Below, piece by piece: positions 14,190 to 18,854 of a DNA stretch of 18,854 nt (the stretch's first letter is position 1; every line of letters starts with the position of its first letter). The notes beneath the pieces were generated by a model, which saw nothing but the letters and a program-made list of their open reading frames with translations, made no database searches and was not told the DNA's origin. Origin of the DNA: GWB2-37-7 sp049684915 (lineage in GTDB: Bacteria > Bacillota > Clostridia > Lutisporales > Lutisporaceae); assembly GCA_049684915.1 (NCBI GenBank), contig JBAVGO010000044.1, forward strand, positions 1 to 18,854, written 5' to 3'. The translations under genes were made by a program, and so were the position numbers.

Positions 14190-17100
14190 TATTTTTGTCC
14201 ATTTACATTTATCAATTTTCGTTATATTAGCTAATGCAGTTTTTAGATCCTTCTGTGATGCTTCATTTTTATTCAATCTGTTATTACTTAAGGCCCTTAG
14301 ATAGAAGCTTTTTGCCAATTCATAGCTTGCCTCTTCCTTTTCTAAAAGCTCTATAGAGATGTCAAATTTATCTAATGAGGCTTGGAAATCATTAATTTGT
14401 TGAAGAATTATACCCAGCAGTCTTACAGCCTTGGCTTGTTTTCTATTGTTCTGACATTTTGCTGCTAATTCAAGGGATTTTTCCACTTGCTCCTGTGACT
14501 GTTCCAGCTTATTTAGCTCCAAGTAATATTGTGCTACATAGTAATGGTAATCGCTCCAGCCGTCTTCGCTGTTTAGCTCACTGTAAATTTGAGCAGAAGC
14601 ATCAAGGTATTTCTTAGCTTCGTTTAAAAGTCCTTGCTCGATATTAATCTTAGCAAGAGATATATTATTAACTGCTTCACCTTCGATATCTTCGATTTCC
14701 TTTGATATCTCCAAGGCTTGTGTTGCATATTTCTTTGCCGCTTTATAGTCGCCGAGATAATATTCTATATCAGCTAGGTTAGAAAGTGATGCTGACTGCA
14801 TAAACAGTGTAGAGGTTTCTTTTGATATTTTTGCTGCTTCCTCAAATAATGCCTTTGCTTTGTTAAACATGCCTTTATCCATATATAGTATACCAAGATT
14901 ATTACTGCTTGTAACATATCCCTGTTTATGGGAAATCTTCTTAGACAAATCTACAGCAGTAGTAAAGAACTTCATGGCATTGTTTAAGTTGCCTTGTATA
15001 TGGTATATGGTAGCCATATTCGTAGCACATTTCATCAAGGTCTGTAAATCACCCACCTTTTCTGAATATTTAGAGGCTTTGATGTAGGATTTTAGTGCAT
15101 TATCTATATCGCTGGTAGTGTGGTAGATAACTCCTGCTGCATTTAAGACCTTTGCCAGATTGCCATAGTCCTTATTCTTAGCAAGTATGTTTTCTGCTTT
15201 CTTAATATTTGTAAGAGCTTGCTGAGACTGTCCTGTGAGTCTTTGTATTGAACATCTGAGGAAAAGCAAGCTTCCATATAGGCTGTGACTTTGTTTCATT
15301 TGTTCTTGTAAATCATTTAAAATATCCATAGCTTGTTTATATTTAGATTGATCCTTATATATACGGGCTAAGTCAAGCTCTACAGACCAACGTTCATTTG
15401 TGTTGTCAGAAAGCTTTAGAGCTTTGTTTAAGAAATATTTAGCATTCTTAAAGTCTGATAGTACACTGTAAAGCTCTCCAATTTCAATGCATAAGTGGTG
15501 AAGCTTGTCCTTATCCAGCGGCTTTTGTTTAGTAATGCAGTTATACGCTTTTATAAAGTAGCCCAGTGCTTCTTGTGTATTGAAAAGGTTTTTGTAGTGC
15601 TGTGCAGCACTGGCATAGTATTCCCCTGCCTTTGAAAGCTCAGCACCATTTTCAAAGTGTTCACCTAGAACCTCATAATAGCTTTCAATATTCTTAGAGT
15701 ATAGGATTTCAATGGCTCTTCCTGTGTCTCTGTGATAATTTATTTTCTTTTTGTGGAGTATGCTGTTGTATATAGCCTCTCTCTCTGTTTCATGAGCGAA
15801 GCTGTATAGCTTCTCAATTCTTCCGCTGTAAGTATAAGTGGTTTTTAGATATATAATATTACTATCTACTGCTTCTTTTAAAAACTCTTCAGCTTCAATG
15901 TCAGTGCGAAGAAGCTTGTTAATGACTGCTATAGGGAAGTCTTTGCCAATTATTGAAGCAGCTTGAGCGATTTCAGTAGCTCCTTGAGACATGTAATTAA
16001 GCTTGGACAATATCAAGCCTTGCAAGCTGTCTGGAACTTTATCCATGCTTTTTTGCAATAAGACCGTATCTTTAGAAATATAATACAGTGGCACTTTCTT
16101 TATATATCTTAAAAGCTCATACATATAAAGCGGATTACCTCCGCTAAAGCTATATATATAGTCAGCAAAATTACTTTCTACCTCATCACAGCCAATATAA
16201 AGCTTGATATAATCCATTACACTGGTTTTATTTAAAGGAGTTAAGCTAATAATTCTATGGTTATTTTGAGGTAATTCCTTAAAGCTTTCCAGTGAATTCC
16301 TAGAGGTATAAATGTATAGATTTTTACCGTTCTTGTTTGATATGCAGCTTATCCAAATGTCCTTAAGCAGTGAAACAGACTTTGAATCTGCCCAGTGGAT
16401 ATCCTCAATTAAAATCAAGGTTCTAAATCTATTTTCAAACTCATGAAAAAGTAGTATTAATTGGTTTGTAATCTCTATATATATGCTTTTGGTGTCCATG
16501 GAAGACATGATATCTCTTGTTTCTTTATCTACTTCAAGTCCCATAAGAAAGGATATAAATTGATAATTTCTCTTTATAGCTTCTTCATCTTGCTTGGATA
16601 ATAAAAAGCTTATATATGATATTATGCGGCTTTGCTTTACAATTAGGGATTCCCCAACATTAATGTTCATAATATTCATAAGCAGCATTGATAGGAGAGA
16701 ATAAGGACTGTTTGTCCATTCTGGATTACACTCCGTTTTTATTATTTTGAGGTCATCCTTACTTAGGGACAGAAAGCCTTCTACCAAGGTGCTTTTACCA
16801 ATGCCTGCGGGTCCTAAGACTCCAGTGACACAGGAAGCATTAGACTTTGAGCTTTCAAGAATGTTGCTTAATTCCATTAAGCAGTCGTGACGTCCAACCA
16901 TAGGCACTTGCTCTTTGGAGCTGCTTAATGAATTTTTTATACTAAGGGGAATGTAGCAAATGATAGGGTTTTCCTTGTTTTTTACAGAAATTGCAGTAGG
17001 CTCTGAATATTCAATGTCATTTTGAGTTTCTTTATATACAGCATCAGAGACATATACACAGGATTTAGGTGCACTTGATTGAATTCTTTGTGCGGTGTTT

Positions 17101-17693
17101 ACGGTGTCTCCCATTACAGTATAATCCATGTCGTAGTAGTTGCCTACTCGACCGGTAATGACAAGACCATAGTGGACTCCAATAGAGAGTTGAAGATCAA
17201 AACCTAGAGGTTTTATTTTTTCATCAGAAAATTCCTTTATTAGGCTGTTCATTTTGACAGCACATAGTACTGCACGTTTTGCATCGTCAATATGGCTGAT
17301 CTTGGCGCCAAACAGTACCATAACACAATCGCCTATATACTTGTCTATGGTGCCTCCCAGCTCATAAACAGGAGCTGTGATATATGTAAAACAATCGTTT
17401 ATTATTTCTCTTACAATCTCTGGGTCAAGCTTTTCTGACAAAACTGTGAAGCCTGAAACGTCAGCAAAAAGAATGGCTACATTCTTTCTGGATTCAGCTA
17501 AGGTAGTATAGTTCTGAACACTGCTGCTATCAACTGAGCTGGATAACTGATTGCCACAGTGACAACAGAATTTTGCCATAGTAGGATTTGGAGCCTTGCA
17601 GATATTGCAAGTCACTCCAAACTTAGTGCCGCAGAAATGGCATACCTTTACACTAGAGCTATGAACTTTTAGACCACAATTATAACATATCAT
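14169..17693 (-). CDS. Zinc ribbon / class III nucleotide cyclase / STAND ATPase / TPR protein
   Basis: A 1174-residue cytoplasmic signalling protein. Two zinc ribbons open it (Cys3/6/18/21 and Cys29/32/43/46). The class III cyclase domain covers about 70-235 with every key residue visible: metal-binding Asp78 (FADVSGFT) and Asp122 (YIGD), base-selecting Lys118 and Asp190 (DYTVMGD), and transition-state Asn199 and Arg203 (VNTAQR). Lys plus Asp predicts ATP as substrate, hence cAMP. A STAND-like ATPase follows, with Walker A GPAGIGKS at 294-301 and Walker B LILIEDIHWAD at 426-436. The C-terminal half (about 690-1130) is a run of TPR helices for protein binding. The start has TTGGAGG just upstream. 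It lies 32 bases behind the histidine kinase gene and is probably its operon partner. What it senses is not evident. Confidence 0.93.
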   Translation of the reverse strand: MICYNCGLKVHSSSVKVCHFCGTKFGVTCNICKAPNPTMAKFCCHCGNQLSSSVDSSSVQNYTTLAESRKNVAILFADVSGFTVLSEKLDPEIVREIINDCFTYITAPVYELGGTIDKYIGDCVMVLFGAKISHIDDAKRAVLCAVKMNSLIKEFSDEKIKPLGFDLQLSIGVHYGLVITGRVGNYYDMDYTVMGDTVNTAQRIQSSAPKSCVYVSDAVYKETQNDIEYSEPTAISVKNKENPIICYIPLSIKNSLSSSKEQVPMVGRHDCLMELSNILESSKSNASCVTGVLGPAGIGKSTLVEGFLSLSKDDLKIIKTECNPEWTNSPYSLLSMLLMNIMNINVGESLIVKQSRIISYISFLLSKQDEEAIKRNYQFISFLMGLEVDKETRDIMSSMDTKSIYIEITNQLILLFHEFENRFRTLILIEDIHWADSKSVSLLKDIWISCISNKNGKNLYIYTSRNSLESFKELPQNNHRIISLTPLNKTSVMDYIKLYIGCDEVESNFADYIYSFSGGNPLYMYELLRYIKKVPLYYISKDTVLLQKSMDKVPDSLQGLILSKLNYMSQGATEIAQAASIIGKDFPIAVINKLLRTDIEAEEFLKEAVDSNIIYLKTTYTYSGRIEKLYSFAHETEREAIYNSILHKKKINYHRDTGRAIEILYSKNIESYYEVLGEHFENGAELSKAGEYYASAAQHYKNLFNTQEALGYFIKAYNCITKQKPLDKDKLHHLCIEIGELYSVLSDFKNAKYFLNKALKLSDNTNERWSVELDLARIYKDQSKYKQAMDILNDLQEQMKQSHSLYGSLLFLRCSIQRLTGQSQQALTNIKKAENILAKNKDYGNLAKVLNAAGVIYHTTSDIDNALKSYIKASKYSEKVGDLQTLMKCATNMATIYHIQGNLNNAMKFFTTAVDLSKKISHKQGYVTSSNNLGILYMDKGMFNKAKALFEEAAKISKETSTLFMQSASLSNLADIEYYLGDYKAAKKYATQALEISKEIEDIEGEAVNNISLAKINIEQGLLNEAKKYLDASAQIYSELNSEDGWSDYHYYVAQYYLELNKLEQSQEQVEKSLELAAKCQNNRKQAKAVRLLGIILQQINDFQASLDKFDISIELLEKEEASYELAKSFYLRALSNNRLNKNEASQKDLKTALANITKIDKCKWTKIIEHGII

Positions 17694-17725
17694 ATAATGC
17701 CTCCAAATAGTGTTTTATATTGCTA

Positions 17726-18854
17726 TCAAAGCGGTACCTTTATACTAATGGTAGTACCTTTATTAATTGCTGAATTTATTGATATGCTTCCATTTATAAG
17801 CTCTACTCTTTCCTTCATCCCTTCAATACCAAAGCCTCTTTCTATTGCTACATGCTTTGGCTGATTTATGGTAGAAACATCAAAGCCTTTTCCATCATCT
17901 GATATATTGAGACATAGCTCATTTTCTACAACTTCTATACTAACTCTAACATTCTTAGCTTTAGCATGTTTAATTATGTTGGTTAAAGCTTCCTGCATGA
18001 TTCTAAAGATTGAAGAGCCAATATAATATTCTATATGGGTATCTATACCTGTTGTGATATATTTCAAATCAAGCTCTGAGTTATCACGAAAAATATTAAT
18101 ATGGTTTTCAAGTGCAACAAATAGTCCATCATCTAGATACGTGGGCTTAAGGTCATATATAATTGTTCTAATTTCCTTTACGGTGTCTTTTATATCGAGT
18201 CCTAGCTTATCTAACTCTTTTGGCAATTTGTCATAGGATTCCATTTGCAAAAGTTTTTTGCATAGCTCCAGTTTAAGAGCAAGACATGCTACTGATTGAG
18301 CAGGACCATCATGTATTTCTCTGGCTATACGGTTACGCTCTTCTTCATGAGCTTTAAGTATTTTGGTGCTAAGTAAGGTAAGCTTTTCATTTTGCTCAAC
18401 ATATTTTCCTAGAAGTTGATTTATATTTTTATAAAGAAAGTTATTTTCCAAGGCTACGGCGGCTTGACCCGCGATAGAGTTCATTGTAAGCTCATCAAAA
18501 TAGTCAAAGGGTATTATTTTCTCTATCCAATCGCTGCCTCTATAATCTACTGGATTTGTATCTCTTTTCTTATTAATCAATTGAATTATTCCTGTAACGT
18601 TGTTGTCTCTATCCTTCATTGGTACTGATAGCATAGATATTGTTTTATAGCCTGTTTTCATGTCAAAGCTATTGTCATGTGTGTACTCCATTTCCGAGCT
18701 AATATTATTTGTATTATCTATTCTTAAAGCCTTCCCATTAATCGCGGTATAGCCGTAAATGCTTTTCTTTGTAATCATCGTAGTAAAGGATTGAAGATTT
18801 GTATTAATACTCATATTCTTTGATATTACAAACTTCATAAGCTTATCCTGGTAG
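17726..18854 (-). CDS. GAF-domain sensor histidine kinase, NarL/DegS type (5' end outside window)
   Basis: The reading frame stays open to the window edge: five further in-frame codons precede the ATG at 18838, and the GAF domain there is cut into, so the true start lies beyond 18854. Counting from that ATG, the visible GAF half ends near 135 (KTGYKTISMLSVPMKD, VTGIIQLINKK). A coiled linker follows, then a HisKA_3 domain with phospho-acceptor His176 in EIHDGPAQS. The HATPase has its N box MQEALTNIIKHA (281-292), DDGKGFD (314-320) and GFGIEGMKERV (335-345). No membrane segment is visible, so it is probably cytosolic. This kinase class normally pairs with a NarL-type response regulator, which is not in the window. 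The cyclase gene follows after 32 bases, suggesting joint signalling. Confidence 0.93.
   Translation of the reverse strand, partial: YQDKLMKFVISKNMSINTNLQSFTTMITKKSIYGYTAINGKALRIDNTNNISSEMEYTHDNSFDMKTGYKTISMLSVPMKDRDNNVTGIIQLINKKRDTNPVDYRGSDWIEKIIPFDYFDELTMNSIAGQAAVALENNFLYKNINQLLGKYVEQNEKLTLLSTKILKAHEEERNRIAREIHDGPAQSVACLALKLELCKKLLQMESYDKLPKELDKLGLDIKDTVKEIRTIIYDLKPTYLDDGLFVALENHINIFRDNSELDLKYITTGIDTHIEYYIGSSIFRIMQEALTNIIKHAKAKNVRVSIEVVENELCLNISDDGKGFDVSTINQPKHVAIERGFGIEGMKERVELINGSISINSAINKGTTISIKVPL

Overview
The window looks like a chromosomal segment of a low-GC, Gram-positive anaerobe of the class Clostridia. The reasons are AT-rich third codon positions, strong AGGAGG-type ribosome binding sites with frequent TTG starts, the order obg / yhbY / nadD / yqeK / LCP / rsfS that is typical of Firmicutes, a complete selDAB selenocysteine set, and a sigma-54 type activator. 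The sequence does not let me name a genus. No intergenic gap exceeds about 250 bases.

Layout. (1) 1-4950, + strand: ObgE GTPase, a 61-residue Cys-rich orphan, the YhbY RNA-binding protein, then a tightly packed run of nadD, yqeK, an LCP-family cell-wall ligase and rsfS. This is housekeeping: ribosome assembly and silencing, NAD synthesis, Ap4A removal and envelope polymer attachment. (2) 4999-6048, +: a YheO-type PAS/HTH regulator followed by a RidA imine deaminase. (3) 6093-7358, -: a membrane-anchored D-Ala-D-Ala carboxypeptidase, divergent from (4) a ComEA-like SLBB/helix-hairpin-helix protein at 7498-8112, +. (5) 8219-12639, +: selD, selA and selB. selD itself carries an in-frame TGA (Sec17), so its first 25 codons are lost from any simple ORF call. 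Two back-to-back hairpins follow the TGA.

(6) 12735-14159: a divergent pair. On the - strand is a 78-residue secreted orphan. On the + strand is a sigma-54 activator made only of the AAA+ domain and a short HTH. The intergenic region holds a well-formed -24/-12 promoter facing the secreted protein, and an 11-bp-arm inverted repeat upstream of it that could be the activator's enhancer site. This is the most distinctive unit in the window. (7) 14169-18854, -: a class III nucleotide cyclase fused to double zinc ribbons, a STAND-type ATPase and TPRs. It lies downstream of a GAF histidine kinase of the NarL/DegS type whose 5' end runs off the window.

The gene borders are punctuated by clear hairpins, several of them bidirectional between convergent genes (6051-6094, 12693-12742, 14156-14189). 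I saw no rRNA, tRNA, CRISPR array, insertion sequence or phage gene. In particular, no selC (tRNA-Sec) lies next to selB.
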